A DNA stretch of 64,000 nucleotides, from assembly GCF_015832195.1 (NCBI RefSeq), contig NC_052018.1:68447666-68511665 (forward strand), in the 5' to 3' direction. The notes under the pieces were generated by a model. That model searched no databases and had not been told where the DNA came from. It saw nothing but the letters and a program-made list of their open reading frames with translations. This stretch comes from Motacilla alba alba. Its lineage: Eukaryota; Chordata; Aves; Passeriformes; Motacillidae. Of this stretch, positions 47,295-61,499 are shown in pieces. Position numbers and translations under genes: made by a program. Positions within the stretch are counted from its first letter, which is position 1; each line of letters begins with the position of its first letter.

Positions 47295-50200
47295 TTGCTC
47301 TTGTTTAAAAGGTATGTATTTTTTGATTTGCCTTTTTTTCTCAGCATCATTTTTAGAATGGAGGTAGGATTTTTTTCTGCAGTACAGCATCTTGGCAAGC
47401 AGGAAGTTACACAGTTCTCACATCAGGCCATCTGGTATGAGGGAACTTCATTTATCTTATTGTCTTTGTTTAAAAAAGATCACCCTCTGTCCAGTTGTCC
47501 AGCCAGCCAGCTCCACTGTCCCCTGAGACTTTCTTTTGTACTATGGGTTGACATTTCTAAGGTTTCTGTTCTTCACATCTGGAAGAAAGCCTTCAAACAT
47601 CATTGTCACCATATGCCTTGCCAGTGACAAGACTGATAGATTGGTAAGTTAATTGTGTGGTTTCCAGTTATCTAAAAGGCACAGTGCCTGGTTCTAAATC
47701 AAATCACCACACCTCAATGCTGGCACAGTTATTATCTGCACTGCCAGTCACTGCAGGGAGAGAATTCTTATGTACTGAGACTGGTGAAGAAACTTGAGTA
47801 CTCTTGAAGCTTACTTTCTCTTATTTTTTCTTTTCTTTTATAAGTTGAAACAGCATGGGAGTTCCATTACAATGTAATAAATGTACCACAATCTCAGTTT
47901 TATTATACACATAGAATATACATGGGCTATTTTAGAGGAAAAGCCATTTGTCTATTTCCCAGTATACTCTATTTTCAATGTATCTTCAAAGTTCTCTGAA
48001 TAAAAAGGTATAAAGTCTCAAATGTATCTCTTTGCAAATACAGGTGAAAATAAATCTTACGTCTGAGTACATGATATTCCAGACCATTACTCAGACTTCT
48101 CATTGAGGCCCATCCCTGGGTGGAGGAATACCTGCTTTCCAAAACATCATCTTCAGAAGAATCACAATTCAAGGCAGAGAACACAGAATTGTCACATATT
48201 TTGCCTAACAGGTATATGAAGAGGGCTTGGATCTGATTGCACTCTGGCTTCCCATCCTGATATTGTAAACCTCCATTTCATTCACCTGTTGTTACTGAAA
48301 CATGAATAATCAATGACTAATGTGGAAACAGGTCTTCTAGAAACTGATTTATCCTAGTAAGTAGAAACAAGTTTTTCTTCTTCTAGTGCAGCCAATGACG
48401 TGAGCAGAATGGCAAGCATCTCTTACCATTCAGCTAAAACACATCCTATAAAACAAGTCATTTGTAAATGAAATAAATATTTATTTCTGACCAGTAGAGG
48501 CAAGTAATTTCTTTAACATATACACATTCACTGACACTTTTGTTGCTGTATCAAGTAGGACAGCAAATTAAAACTCAGCCAGCAACAACAGTATGGTCAT
48601 ATATTGAGAAAACTGCCACAGAGTTTCCAACTCATAGCTTATCCAATCTAATATCCCATTTCTAGAGGTTAGTACTAAAAGCTTTATAGGAAGACATAAC
48701 TAATGATGCATGAACATATGCCCCCACATTACATTTCCTTCAAAATCTAATAAACTTGGATATAAACCTTTAGGCATAAGAGTTGATATTTTTGATGTTC
48801 TACTTTTAAATTTTGCATCTCAGTATAATCTAGTCATCCATTGAGTGTGCCCTTTGGGGGACTAGATAAGGATCTTATCAATCACAAACTCCCTGGCAAA
48901 TCTGTCTTTTGAGAAATCAAACAAGCAAACAAAACTCCTATGTTTTGCATTGTTTTCCTTTTATTCTCATACTTCTGTTTAACTAAATTGTCTTAGAAAA
49001 GATAGATAGAAGCTACTATACTGAACTTCCTTTTCCTAAGAAAAGGCCCAATGCCATTTCTTTTTTTTCTCCCCCCCCATGGGATAGAACAATATTTTTT
49101 AAAAAACAAGCATTAATTCTAATTCCAACATTGTCTTTGAAGAAAGTACATTGTCACTAACACTGCAGTAAGTATGTAACAATATCATATCTCCATAATT
49201 ATTAAATTGAAACTCATTTTGCTAAGGACTCCCTAATAATATGATCTATAAAACCTACAGCTACAGCATATAAATTCAGATGTATTTTTCACAGTCACTG
49301 GAGATCTCTGAATATAGTTCCATAGCCACATAGTTCCATAGTACTCTATAGTGTATATATAGTACTCTTGTTTGAATTAAAGGCTGTCGGAAACTCATTT
49401 TTTCTTGCAGAACTTTTTGAAAAATACTTTCTTAATATGCCTAAGAATCTGGGCATCAACCACATCAAATCTGTAGTCAGCCCCAGATAACTGATTATTT
49501 TTGAGAAATATCTCAGCTAAAAGACATTAATTGCAAAGATATTAATTTGGTTTTAATCTATATGTTGTTAAAAAATCTAAGGCTTGCTGAAGAAATCCAG
49601 GTAGCTGCCAAAAAAGAGATCTTGATGTATTATGGAACTTTTGATTTGGCAGTTAAGTTGAGGAGACTGCTAATACAACAAAGACACGTCTATTTATCAC
49701 TGGCAGGGAGAGAACACTGATACTCCATAAGAAGAGTTTTGAGGACAAAATATTTAATAGAGCTAGAGATTGGAAGATTTTCAAGACAAACCTGGCAATA
49801 AAGCCCAACAAGCTTTTCTAAGAAATAAAAGAGGATATGTTCAAAGTCTGAACCCCATGGTTAACACCTTGTAAATGAAGAATCTTTGCCACAGGAGAAG
49901 ATTAAAATCTGTGAGTGAAATATATATGTCAGGTCAAGTGTAAAGATGACCAAACTGTTGAGTTTCAAGTGGATCGGGAAACTGAAATACGAGGTGTTCA
50001 AACAGTGTTATAATTGCTGCTTTTTAGGTAAAAATAGTAGAACAGAACATTAACTACTGATATTCCCATGAAAGCAAAATTTGTGCATTGGACAAAGTCT
50101 GAAGTGAGGGATAAATAAATATATATTGGTTTCTTGATCACAGCTGTCTAGGAATTAAAATTAATCTTGATCCTCCTAATAAACTGTCCTCAAAAGAATA

Positions 50201-52099
50201 AGTTCTCAAGCTTTGTCTTCACTTGTAAAATGTCATAAGTGTTAGCAGAGTCTGTAACACATCTTTAATATGTTTTAAGAACATATGAAACAGAAAATGA
50301 AATGCTGCAGGTATACCATGTTCAAAGGGCTTGACCCCATTGCACCTACAGTAAATCAAGAGGAATGTCTTTCAAATTATCCACCAAATTGGTTTTAAGC
50401 AGTGTGAGATAAGAGTCATGCCTCTGTTATTAAAAGAGAAACCTTTTTTACACTACACGATACTGGAACAAATCCAGCAATTATCACATCTCAGTGCTGT
50501 AAGAAAGAGAGAGGTAAATTAGACACTGGTTAAAATTGAATGCCACAGAAGACATGAAAATATATCCTGAAGCAGGTAGAAGGAAAGAAAATAATAAATT
50601 GATAAAGCAACACGAAAGATGGTTTTTACGGAAAAAGATGTCTCAGTAGAGAGATATGAAAGAAAATATTGAAAGAGAGGGATGAATATCCTCTCTTGGA
50701 TGGATGTGATATAAAATTAATATCAAATTGGCCTGAGGTCAGATCTAAGCATCAAAGCAGGTGTTCATTATCCACCCATAGAGACTAAAAATTTATCATC
50801 TAGGGCATCTGGTGCAGATTCTCCCTGCTACAACTGGTCTGTGATCAAATGGTTTGCTAGCTCTGAGAGCATGGCAGACCCTTTCATCTCCATCTCATGT
50901 CATGCTGCTTCTTGTCTTTGCATCAAAGGGTGTCATACCCAAACATCCAGCTTCTCACATCTTTCTAGTACCAGGAATGTTCCTGATAAAATAAAAGAAT
51001 AGATAAAAATAATACTAAAATCTTTCCTGTGGCAGTATTACCTGGGGTAATGGTGTACTAGGAAAAATCAGAGGACTCTACTAGCATGATTAGAAAGACA
51101 GTGACTGGGGAGAAGAGAGTCCCAAAAATTATATGGAGAGCAGTACTAGAAAATCTGCAGTCTTCAGAGAGAAGAGGCAGGGGGCAGGGGAAAGGAAAGC
51201 TTTGCTTGTTCTGAATTTTAGAAAATTACTCAATTTTCTTCATGTGAGAATTCAGCAGTTATTGATTCATTGACTATATGTGCAGAACTCAAAAAATACA
51301 AAGTGCTGAGCTTATGAAATGGAAGCAGAGAAAAAACTAATGATCCCATAGCTGGAGAAGGGTGAATGGGGAAAAACGTTCAGTGAAGAGTCACAGGGTG
51401 AAGTTCAAGGATCAGAGACTCAAAGAGTGCTCTTAAAAAAATTGTAGGAAAAAGATTTTGGCAGTGAAATCATTCTTGAGTCATAGAATAAGGAATAAAT
51501 GAATAAGTAAAAGCAATTATGTGGAAAGAAAATAGAATATGATAGAGAGCAGACACAAAAGGATAAACAGGAAAATGAAAATTAAAAGAAGCCAAGCTGG
51601 TAAAAGAAGGATATGAAAAATGGGGCTAAAATCAATCAACAGGCAAAGCTCAAATCCTAAAGAACATTTTTAATTTTTGTATACCATGAGGCTATCAAAC
51701 TATATACTCCCTTGAAGATGATAAATCACAAATATATATATTACTTTCATAAATTCAGGTTTTATGCCTTTATGGTAACTATTTCTTTGTAGCATCTACT
51801 GTCTATTATGAATAATTTTGCATACAAGTTATTTTAATTTTACATCAAGATTAGTATGTTTGTACTTTGTCTTTAGAACAACAGCAAAATCTAGACTAGT
51901 GGAGTACAAATATAGACCTACTGTATGAATTATTTCTTTCCTAATCATTACATCTTGTAACCACTGATTTGTTTTGAAGTAAATCAAAATATAAACATTT
52001 ATCTTAAAAAAATAACCATTTGGGCTGCAGATGATCTGCCTATCAAATGCAAGTACTTTATTTTCAAACATTGCTGCCACACATCAAAAAGGAATTGAA
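47295..52099. other. Unique non-coding DNA, no gene seen
   Basis: AT-rich. A C run adjoins a T run at 49059-49078, and small internal repeats lie at 49317-49374. No repeat family or exon recognised. The 110-codon frame at 47295-47627 (+) has no recognisable domain. Confidence 0.45.
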
Positions 52100-52560
52100 A
52101 TGTATACCTGTGAAATGCTTTGGGAAACAATTAAGGGATATACAAATGTAAACAAATAGATCCCAAGATTAGTTGACTGATCAGTATTTAATTTGTAACA
52201 TCTAGTCATCATCTAATCAGCTGACATAATTAGAATGAATCATCCGGGCCTTAAAATCTATGTCTGTCCAAATACATAATTGATAATCACACAATCATAT
52301 GTCTGTGGGGAGTATTTATTTCTATTCAGTTAAATGGGTAATTTTATATTTCATTGTGCATCATGACTATTGGTATCCATTCTACATTTCCAGCTGAGAT
52401 AATGCAATTAGGTGCAATATAATAGTCATATATCCTATTGTTTTCATACTATTAGGCAATTATCCACAGTATTTTCTGACAAGCAGTTTCACTGACTAAT
52501 TATTTGTGGTACCAAGAGCATATATATTTTTATTTTTATTAAATTGAATGTGGTTTTATT
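52100..52560. other. Homeodomain-motif-rich unique stretch, possible enhancer
   Basis: No open frame, but a concentration of homeodomain-type cores: TAATTA at 52227-52232 and 52497-52502, TAATTG at 52277-52282, CAATTA at 52405-52410 and 52457-52462. There are also two CAGCTG E-boxes at 52218-52223 and 52391-52396. This composition is common in conserved vertebrate enhancers. AT-rich DNA also yields such cores by chance, so this is weak. Confidence 0.2.
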
Positions 52561-52654
52561 TCATTTGGACTAGTTCCATTCTAGTATTCAATGCCAATTC
52601 AACTTAGGTAGCAAGAAGCATATGTAAATTAAACTACAAAATATCTAGAAATTA

Positions 52655-52975
52655 TCTAATTTAGATATATTCTACATATATCTTTATATATTATATATCT
52701 TTATAATATTTGTATACAGCCTCTAATTTAGATATATTCTATGTACTATATTTAGATATGGACTATCAATTTTATCATTTATTAAATCTGCAGATTCTGT
52801 AATTAACTAAAAGGTTTGCAAAAGTTAGAGAATATGGCAGTCTGTGGCAATGATGTTCTCATCACACTGTAATTATACACAGATATATATAAAATACATG
52901 TATATAGAGACATATTTGACACATACATGCATATATAATATCTATATTACTATATTATTACGTATATATGGTATG
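52655..52975. repeat. TA-rich simple sequence with a 20-bp direct repeat
   Basis: A 20-bp unit beginning TCTAATTTAGATA occurs at 52655-52674 and again at 52722-52741, 67 bp apart. The surrounding DNA is dominated by ATATA-type words up to about 52975. Confidence 0.75.
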
Positions 52976-54344
52976 CAATTGGAGGCGTTTGCAGACATGC
53001 TCTTCTGTTTTCAAATGGCACCTGGGAAATTACTGGGGCTGTTATAATATCCTTCCCCTAAATGACGAAGAACAGCTAGAAATCTTCTACCATTTCAGGA
53101 TAACATTATATACACCCATTTGTAGATATATGCACAAGTACACAATGCATGAATATAAACTTGGACCTCTTAAACACATACTATGCATGATAAAAATAAG
53201 TGGGCTACTGGGTATGATCATAATTTCAAGTTATCTCATCCTCCTTGCTTTGATAGAACTTATCCAGTCAGTGCTGTGCTCATAATTTTTTAGTTATAAA
53301 GCAGATCCCACAGCAAATGGATTGGAAGAAAGGATCAAAATTACGAATGTTACAATTTTAGGCTTGATTTAAACATCTCAGTTTAATGGGACCACAGCTC
53401 AAAACAACTAAACCATTTAATAAAGCCTATAGGGAATTTGCACTGTGCATTGCATGTAAAACCTTTGTATCAGACACACATGCAATAAATGATACATAAA
53501 AGGAAAAAACATTCAGTGACAACAGATAATCGCTATTTTATTCACCCTCAGAGTCCAAAGCCTAACAAGTGAATCCTGGTTTCATTCTGTCCATTTTATG
53601 TTTTTCTCTATCTTGCATCCAGATGTACAGGTTGTGCTGAGTGTTAATCATACCATCAACAGAATAATAAAGGGAACCCCTGGATCATTCTCCAAGTGTC
53701 CAGTACCATGGATATGCTGTGTCAATTGTATTCCTCTATTTCCTGTGTACCACTAAAATGTTTAGCCACAGAAAAAACTTTCCCACACACTGAAATTTTC
53801 ATTTCATCAGACTCATTCTGAAAGAGTCCTCATATGACCCTTAAGTAATATGTACTGTTAAAAATTTATTTTAAATATAGGATATTTCCTTTAAAAGTCT
53901 ACAAAAAACTATGAAAAGGTAATAAAGAATGGAAATGAGAATTCAAATATTTTTAATAACAAAACCCTTATTTTAATAACAAAAGCCTGATCACTGAAAT
54001 TATGTACAAGTAATAGCTTCAAGCATTACTTCACCTGTGGGAAATATAGCAAACATTTTGAAAGCAGTTAATTTTGTGACAAAAGCAGCTTGGCTGAGTT
54101 TTACATAAAATTATTTTTATGCCAGTACTGCTGCAACTGCTTATCCTTGAAAGTACACTTTTCAAATTAATCCCCAGCAAAGGACTTGGATTTCCTCTTT
54201 TGTTTTCTTCAAACCAAGCATTATGCTTGATTTTTTCGAGTGCTGCTTTTGTTGCATTCTATACAACAGTACTGTAATATTGCTGCTTTTCTGCAAGAAC
54301 TAATGTACTTTTTCTTCTTTTCCTTCTTTTGTTTTTATTAAAAA
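52976..54344. other. Unique non-coding DNA, no gene seen
   Basis: Contains a 20-bp-period duplication at 53951-53987 (TTTTAATAACAAAA twice). The 105-codon frame at 52968-53285 has no recognisable domain. Confidence 0.5.
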
Positions 54345-54420
54345 GCTTGTAGAAAATGTAATATAGATTGTATATGTAATATAGAAAATGTAATATAGGT
54401 AACATGTATATGTTACATGT
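54345..54420. repeat. Degenerate ATGTAATATAG repeats and a small hairpin
   Basis: Three loosely spaced copies of an ATGTAATATAG unit (about 54355-54403) are followed by GTAACAT...ATGTTAC inverted arms with a four-base loop. Low-complexity sequence. Confidence 0.65.
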
Positions 54421-54487
54421 CCTGTTTTATCTAAATGGAATAGATTTAATAGTTACATGAATATAGATTCAATAATTTCACTGGTAA

Positions 54488-54642
54488 ATGAGCACTGGCA
54501 CAGGTTGCCCAGAGAGGCTGTGAAGTCTGTCCTTGGAGACACTCAAAACCAGATGGGGTGTCCTTCTCTGGGTGAGCAAAGGGGCTGGACCAAACAATCT
54601 CCAGAGGTGCCTTCCCACTTCAGCCCTTCTGTGATACTGTGA
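54488..54642 (+). mobile_element. CR1 LINE 3' end fragment
   Basis: About 155 bp match the most recognisable part of the avian CR1 3' region. Landmarks are GCACAGGTTGCCCAGAGAGG near 54497, TCCTTGGAGACACTCAAAAC near 54531, a GGCTGGACCAAACAATCTCC segment, then CTTCTGTGATACTGTGA where the family's 8-bp terminal repeats sit. It is a 5'-truncated copy on the + strand. It is better preserved than the other CR1 pieces here and is good evidence that the host is a bird. Confidence 0.92.
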
Positions 54643-56000
54643 ACTCTACCACAGCTTTTCTTTTGTGCCAAAAATCCCCAAGGTTTCCTGGCAGTAGGCT
54701 CACTGGGTAGCTTTTGTGTGGCTGTTACAACAGAGAACTGTCCAAAACCATCAGCAACATGAAAGTGGCAGGAAGAAAAAAGGCAATGAGAGAGAGAGAA
54801 AGCATGCATATATTGATTTTACAGCTGAAATCCTCAGTACAATATAAATCCAAAGTATTCATATTTTTTTAAATTCTACTGAACTATGCTTATTATAACA
54901 GTAGCCTGTGCCCGACATCCAGACACCTGATTTGAGGGTGTGAATACTTCTTTGCTACTTTAAACAGGGATTCTTAGCCTTCTGGAGGCTGTGCTATCAT
55001 GCAGACAAAACAAATTCATTCTTTTCAGATGAAGAAATTCCCCTTGTGCCCCCTTTTCTGGTAAGAGAAGGGCTGAATGAAAAACACAGCAGTAAATTAG
55101 AGAAGAGGCAGAGTAAGTCTCCTGCCCTGCAGCCCACTGACATCAACATTAAGTGGAGGCTGGGTGTGATAAATAAACAGCAGCATTCCCAAGAGACATA
55201 AAGAAAAAGTACACAGACATGGAGACACAGCTAAAAGATTTTTAAATAATTATAACATAATAATTCAGAGTCCTCAGTGAAAGTGAAAAGCCTATTTTGC
55301 TAGGTGGTATATGAACTTGTCCAAATATACATCTCCTACTTCAGAGTGTCCTGTTTATGAAAAACACTGCACTTATGACAACTTCCTGATTTGAAATGTG
55401 TTCTTTCTCCTCTTATCTTTTCTCAGTCTTTTTCTGGAATAAATTGGCAGATCTCTGAAAAAGAAAGAAAAGTACACCTATAAACCAAACACCCTGGTAA
55501 AAAATCACATTGCCCAGAAAACCATTTCCCCGTTTCTGATGTCTGGGATGGCTGCATGTATAGTACAAAATTACTTCTCTTCTGCTTGACTTCATTTGAA
55601 TTGAAAGGTAGAAGGAGAGATTTTTCTCACTCTCTTGGGTTCAGCTGCATCTAAGAGTGAGAGTGCTGGAAATGGGCATGGTAATTTAAAATATAACAGA
55701 AATAAGAGGCTAATGTTTTCTTAGCAGCTTTCTTGTAAGAACAGTATGTTTACTTTAGAACACAGTTCTCTGGACATGTGTGTGCATGTATCCTGACAAC
55801 TAGCATTGCAGATGTGGAATGCTCAGTGAATCTTTAGAACATAAAGGAAGTAGTCCGGATGTGTGACTTTAATCTGTAACAGAATTTGCCTGAATGTATA
55901 AGCATTGCCCAAAAAGACATGAGAGAAATAATTATTGAGTCTCTAAAATAACTGGCTTCAAGAGAGCGCATAACCCACAGAAGTGTAGAGTGAGGGGAAA
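54643..56000. other. Unique non-coding DNA, no gene seen
   Basis: A short GAGAGAGAGA run lies at about 54788-54800. No exon or repeat family recognised. Confidence 0.5.
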
Positions 56001-56122
56001 TCTGAGATCACAGAGACCACCCTTTGCCCTGCTCTCCATCACACCTCTGGAGGAAGTGCTGTTGGATGATTCCTGACAGGCATTTCTCTAAACTGCTCTT
56101 GAGAACCCCCACTTCACTACAT
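56001..56122 (-). mobile_element. Probable CR1-like remnant, minus strand
   Basis: The + strand carries antisense CR1 landmarks in the right order: GATCACAGAGACCAC near 56006, then TTCCTGACAGGCATTTCTCT near 56070, then a TTGAGAACCCCCACTTCACT segment. It is short and diverged, so the call is moderate. Confidence 0.5.
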
Positions 56123-59100
56123 ATCCATATACATTTTCTTACAGCCAAAACAAATTCAATGCCAGTGAATTATGACTCCATCTATGGGTGGGATAAGGGC
56201 CTCCCAATTTTGATTACAATGCCCTCTTAATCCCAGAATAAAAATTAAAATCTAAATGCTTAAAACAAATCAGGAAATATCTTGTTAAGGGGTAGTGAGA
56301 ATGGTTGAACAGGAATAGGAGGTATCCAGGATGCAGTTGTATGATGCAGAAACAACAGTAACGTGCACAGATGTGTCAAGTGTGCTAGAAGCAATGTCAG
56401 TGAATGTGAGAATTAAACAATTTCCTTCTAAGGACATACAAGGCAGGAGGCCACTTTGCTTAGAGAAATGGAGACAGAACACAATTTCCACTTCATTCTC
56501 TCAGTAAAGAATTCAAGTGTCCTTTCTATTCTCATTGACAGACAAGTTTCTCCCAGCAGGTAGCTGCCATTGCATCTTTCCTGGGCTTTGGCTTAGGTCT
56601 TAGTTGTCATGTGTCTCAAAACTGAGGGATATCCCTGAGAAAACAATATGAAAATAAGATTTTCTTGGCTTACTTTGGTTTATTTGTTCTTCTACAGTAA
56701 GCCAAAGAGTGCTTCAGAAATCTTCCCAAAAGAAAGGACTCCTTTAATAATATGAAATCATGAGAGAATATTCAGTACTCAATTTTTTTCATGAAAAGGA
56801 AAGATCCTTAACAAATTCCATACTCCAATCTTTGCATTAAATAAGGAAAGACAGCTTTTTGTCACACCTATTGATAGAGGAGAGCTTACTACTTTGCTAT
56901 TTCAAGTTCTTCTACTAAGTAATTATGTAGGACAGACCTCACAGCCACAAGATCCAGAGCAGATTCATTCCCTGTGCCAGCTCATTCTTATTTCAGTGAG
57001 TTTATTCAGCACTAGAAATTAATTATTTTAGGTATTAGTTTTTTTAAGTCCTTTAGGTGAATGAAAAATTAAGATTAATCCCTTCAAATGAAAGAAAACA
57101 TATAATCTGATCTACCTATATTTGACTGATTGTTTCAGTTTAGAAGATATTTTCACTGGACCTTTGTACCTCATATTTTATCTTACAGGATAGGTATAGG
57201 TACAGTCAGATGGTTCCAGTGGAACCTTTAAATGTTCAGCAAACAAAGACTAGACTACAATACTACAGTACAGATTTTTCAGCTCATTTAACTGCAGTGA
57301 GTGAGAGTACAGGATGTATCACTCATTAACATTCATGGAAAATCCCAGGTTTGGAGCTGAGTAAAAATTCTTTTCACAATTTAATCAGATTGCTTTTTTG
57401 AAGTTCACATTTTATGAACTTACCAAGGATAATCATATGCATGTTTTGGTTAGCACAATTATACCAGAAGAAGGATGCCTTACCTATTTTTACCTTTGTG
57501 CTTCAAATATTAGGTATAAAATTTAGATTTTGATTACTATGGATTAACAGGAACTGTAATTGATAGCTAACAATATGCCTCACAACAGAATCAGTATGTA
57601 TATGAAATATATCTCTAGGTCTTGTCACCATAGTTTATTTTTCCAAATGAACAGCCCAGTTGGTAATCAAAACACAAGAAAGTAATAAGAATAATTTTGG
57701 TATGTGCCCTCCATGGGAGCATCAAAAATGGGATCATTTTTCTTATTACAGCATTAGTGTGATTATTACAGATCTGTCCATTCTTCTTTATGCTGTGAAT
57801 ATCAACATCTATGTCCTTGAAAACTTGAGATTAAGGCCCTGACAAACAGAAATGGCCCTTTCATAGGCCTGAGCAACTGATCCTCCCTTAAACTAAGGAG
57901 CATTAAGCTACTTTGTCAAGGTAAGGGATGGAGTCCTTCCAAGTGCACACATTTTACAGGCCTTTCACTTTGCCGGAGTGGATTAACTGTGAAGAAAAAT
58001 GTAGTCAGCTGAAATCATTGGGTCTGAGCAATTTTGTGTGAATAAATATTTCTTGTCAAAAAATAAGCACTGATAATTTTTCTTTCACAGCATATAAAGG
58101 TGGTGAAATTATTATATCCATTTCCCTGAGTGTGCAGTTACAATATTGATTTTCTTGTTTTCTACCAAAGTATTGTTCAAATTTATTATGAAGCAATATT
58201 TCCTGTGAAGAAATGGACTACATAAGCCAGCAGGTTTTTCCAGTGTGGGATTTGCACTAAAAATACTGGTTAGCACAAAAGCTCTGAAAATACTGGGGGT
58301 GAGGAGCACTTTGTCTGAAGACAGCTGATAACACCATGACACAGAGCTCCTTTATGTTTCCATGTGGTTCTAAATGACATGCCTTTGCTCATTATTTTCT
58401 GCACGTGAGCACAACAAATTAGGCAATACACAGAAAGTATGAACCTTGCCCCAAACATTGTGCAGCTCAGAAGAGAAATATTAAATACATATTCATGATA
58501 CTAATTTTCCATTAAAGTTGATGCTTTAGGTGCTAAAATATATCTAAGTTATTATTAAGATAATTATTTTTAAGACTACTATTGAGATATTGATATTGCC
58601 ATTAATGTCCATGTCCATACTTTGCTATTCCAGGGGATGTTGCAGAGCAATGTAGCAAATACCTCAATGCTATCTAGCAAAAGAAGGGAAAATGAGTGAT
58701 TCTATATGCATTTTCCAAACTGCAAATTTTCAAAGTGCTTAATACTGGCAAGATGGCAATATAGTTTTTAGACAATAAAATATTATTGTTCTTACTTAAA
58801 AACTGGTAAAGTCCAGGGCACATAACTTCCCCCTCCAAAAGAGTATATGCAAAGAAATTAGTGAGACATCACATTATAATCAAAAAAATCAAGCTATTGT
58901 AAAAACTTAAACTTTGTTATTTTAAAAGAGAAGTACCAGCATAGATGAACAAGACACAAGCATGAGATCATGTGGACAAGGGGGATAAAAGAACCTCAGC
59001 TCCTTTAAACTGCTGTCATTTATTCTGATCAGCTGAACTGAAAATCTGGTGACAGTAGATCTTGTGCCAGCATTTTGGGGCTTTTGCTGTAACACAGGAA

Positions 59101-60446
59101 GCAAAGAGGAGGCAGAACAGGTTTTTTACTGTAGCTTCGCAGTTCCTTAAAGAGCACCAGAAAAAAACCCAAAACATTTCAGCTGCAGCCTTCCCCCTTA
59201 AATATGGCATCATCCAATAAGGGGAACCACTTAACTGTGTTCTGATCTTTGCTTTGACAAGCAACGCTGAAAAGATTTCGCGCTACATTAAAATCTATTC
59301 TTACTTCTAAGTCTTCCCCCTTTTTACTTTGGTTTATCATTGCTGGTTTTAATATCTATAATTGTGTTATTCCATTAAAAAAAAAGTGGAGTCTACTTTT
59401 CACAAAGCCTTTTGGTTGTTTTAGACAACATTGTAGTATGTTACTCCTCTTAGAGTGAGTGTATTTTTGATTTACCTCTATACCTACTTGGTCTTCCCTA
59501 CTAAACTTTCTCTACCTCATACTTTTCTGCATTTCAAAGTGCAGCAAAAACTGATCAGCTGGTATATCTATAATGTACATAAAATATATATACAATTCTA
59601 TAAATTTTAATACAAAATTCATATATGTTTTCAAATGGTTTTGTATATATGTATGTGTATATAATAACAACTATATTTATGAGTCTCAAAATTTGCTCTA
59701 TATCTTAATTTTATATGATGAAACTCATTATTATTCTAATGGCCTGAGTCACATTTAATTTACACACAGGTTTTCCTCTTTCCTTCCAAAAAAGGAAGAT
59801 AATTCCGTCAGCAGTGTCCATTAAAATATATTTGATGAAATTATCTCAAATTATATTTACTTTATGATTCACTCTCAGCCTCTTGAAATTAATACTTTAA
59901 TTTATTTATTCAAGGCACTCAAATCTCACCATGAATTATTCATTACCTGAAGATGAAATTAAAACATTATTTTTTTTTCCCTTCTACTCTGTTACTCAAA
60001 GGTCACATGGTCCAAATGGCTGAAAATATCAATCAGTTTGAGTGGCTTCAGTCTGCCTGTGAGTTGAGATCAGGCTTTCTATAGTAAAATCTAGAGGTGA
60101 TATTATTTCATAATTATTCTCAATGATGGCAAATCAGATAAACCTCAAAGTGGTATTTCCATTAAAATTAGTTAAGACTCACATTTTTGAAATATTGAAC
60201 TTTCAGAATAGTTTTTACTTTTTTCTTTTGTTTCCTTTTTCTTTCCTCAGTCTTCTCTCCTTTTTTTTTTCTATATCGTGTTTGCAAGGTGAACAGAGTA
60301 ACAGGAATTAAAAAGGAAAGGAAAAACACTAAACCTTTGAAGAAGAACGTGTTGGCTGATTTTGTTAAACATTTGTTTCACTGGGGGAAGGAGGTTTGTT
60401 TTTCTCAGTTTTTATTGACAAAACACTTTGATTCCTTAAAAACCAA
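56123..60446. other. Unique non-coding DNA, no gene seen
   Basis: AT-rich with TATA-type low complexity at 59570-59665 and a pyrimidine-rich patch at 60215-60272. No supported gene or repeat family. Confidence 0.45.
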
Positions 60447-60887
60447 TCATCCTTTTAAAATCATTTTAATAAAACCATCAGTGTCCCTATTTGTCTTGTA
60501 TCTTGGAAAAAATGGTTGTGGACACCCTCCTATGGAGGCACTTTTAAGGGTGCCTTTGTACACGTCGTTGGCAGGCACAGAAGAATATTTATTATTAGAG
60601 GCATGGACACAACATCTCAGGTATAACAGCTTATTATAAATGCAGGGGAGGACACACATTATTTTCATCAAAGCCATATGAGCAACCTTATACTGAATTA
60701 CTGTAGCGTGTCTAACTTGTGAACAGAAATCCACATGTACAGCAGATGTTCTTGGGGATAAAAGGACGTATTTACATACATTTACACATCCATTAAAACA
60801 GAAGCTGCTTCCACATGCTGAGATATCTGATTTGTGTCCTTTTAATTGTTCTTGCCAAACTAGAAAAGTTGTGAGTAGAACAATCAT
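60447..60887 (-). other. Unassigned 146-codon open frame, probably not coding
   Basis: The longest open frame on the minus strand outside simple repeats. I see no recognised domain. The predicted product has a hydrophobic start and scattered Cys, but no regular Cys spacing and no strong signal-peptide or membrane pattern. No promoter, splice sites or polyadenylation signal are placed to suggest a transcript. The segment has a few CpGs near 60560. Absence of stops over this length could reflect a conserved non-coding element or chance. Confidence 0.15.
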
Positions 60888-61499
60888 GGAGTGTTCACTT
60901 TTCTCTTTTCTAGATATACAGACAAAAACACTTAATTGAATTTTTGAAGTGTTACCCTTTTTTTACTATTTTGATTGTATGGACATTTACATGAGGGACA
61001 GTTGAGGAGGTGTCATAAACCATCAAAGACCCCAAAGCTGCTCAGACTGATTCCTGAGGCCTTGCCTCAGACAACTGCATGTGATCCAAGTGTTGCAACA
61101 GATCCAGAGTCTATTACAAGAGACTGTAATATTTCCCACGCACCACAGGGGAGGTATCTGGGTGTTCCCACCTGTCCTGAACATATACTAATCCATTGAA
61201 CTCTATGTTTCATGGGACCCTCACCACTGAGAAGAGCAGAAGAAGAGAACTAAATGGACTCCATCAGAATCCACGGAGTGGTGATATTTTTGTACTTACT
61301 CTGCCTCTCTGTCACTTTCCCTCCTCGCTCCCTGTTTTCTATTTCCTTCTTTCTCTTTCTTTCTCTCCCTCACATTTACTGTTAAGTAAAATCCGTACTA
61401 TTAACTTCAGTATGTGGCCTCATTTGCCCTTAATTTGGGCAGGGGCATCTCTCCAATAGTTGTACTAATCTCACCTTAACACTGACTGCATTTTTTTCC
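60888..61499. other. Unique non-coding DNA with a CT-rich run
   Basis: A C/T-rich low-complexity run lies at 61332-61376. Two adjoining open frames (60975-61199 and 61196-61459, +) overlap by four bases but have no domain and no codon pattern I trust. Confidence 0.45.

Noticed and set aside
60975..61459. Two adjoining open frames with a four-base overlap, like a bicistronic unit
   Set aside because: Translational coupling of this kind is a bacterial feature, the products have no domain, and the second frame runs through CT-rich low complexity.
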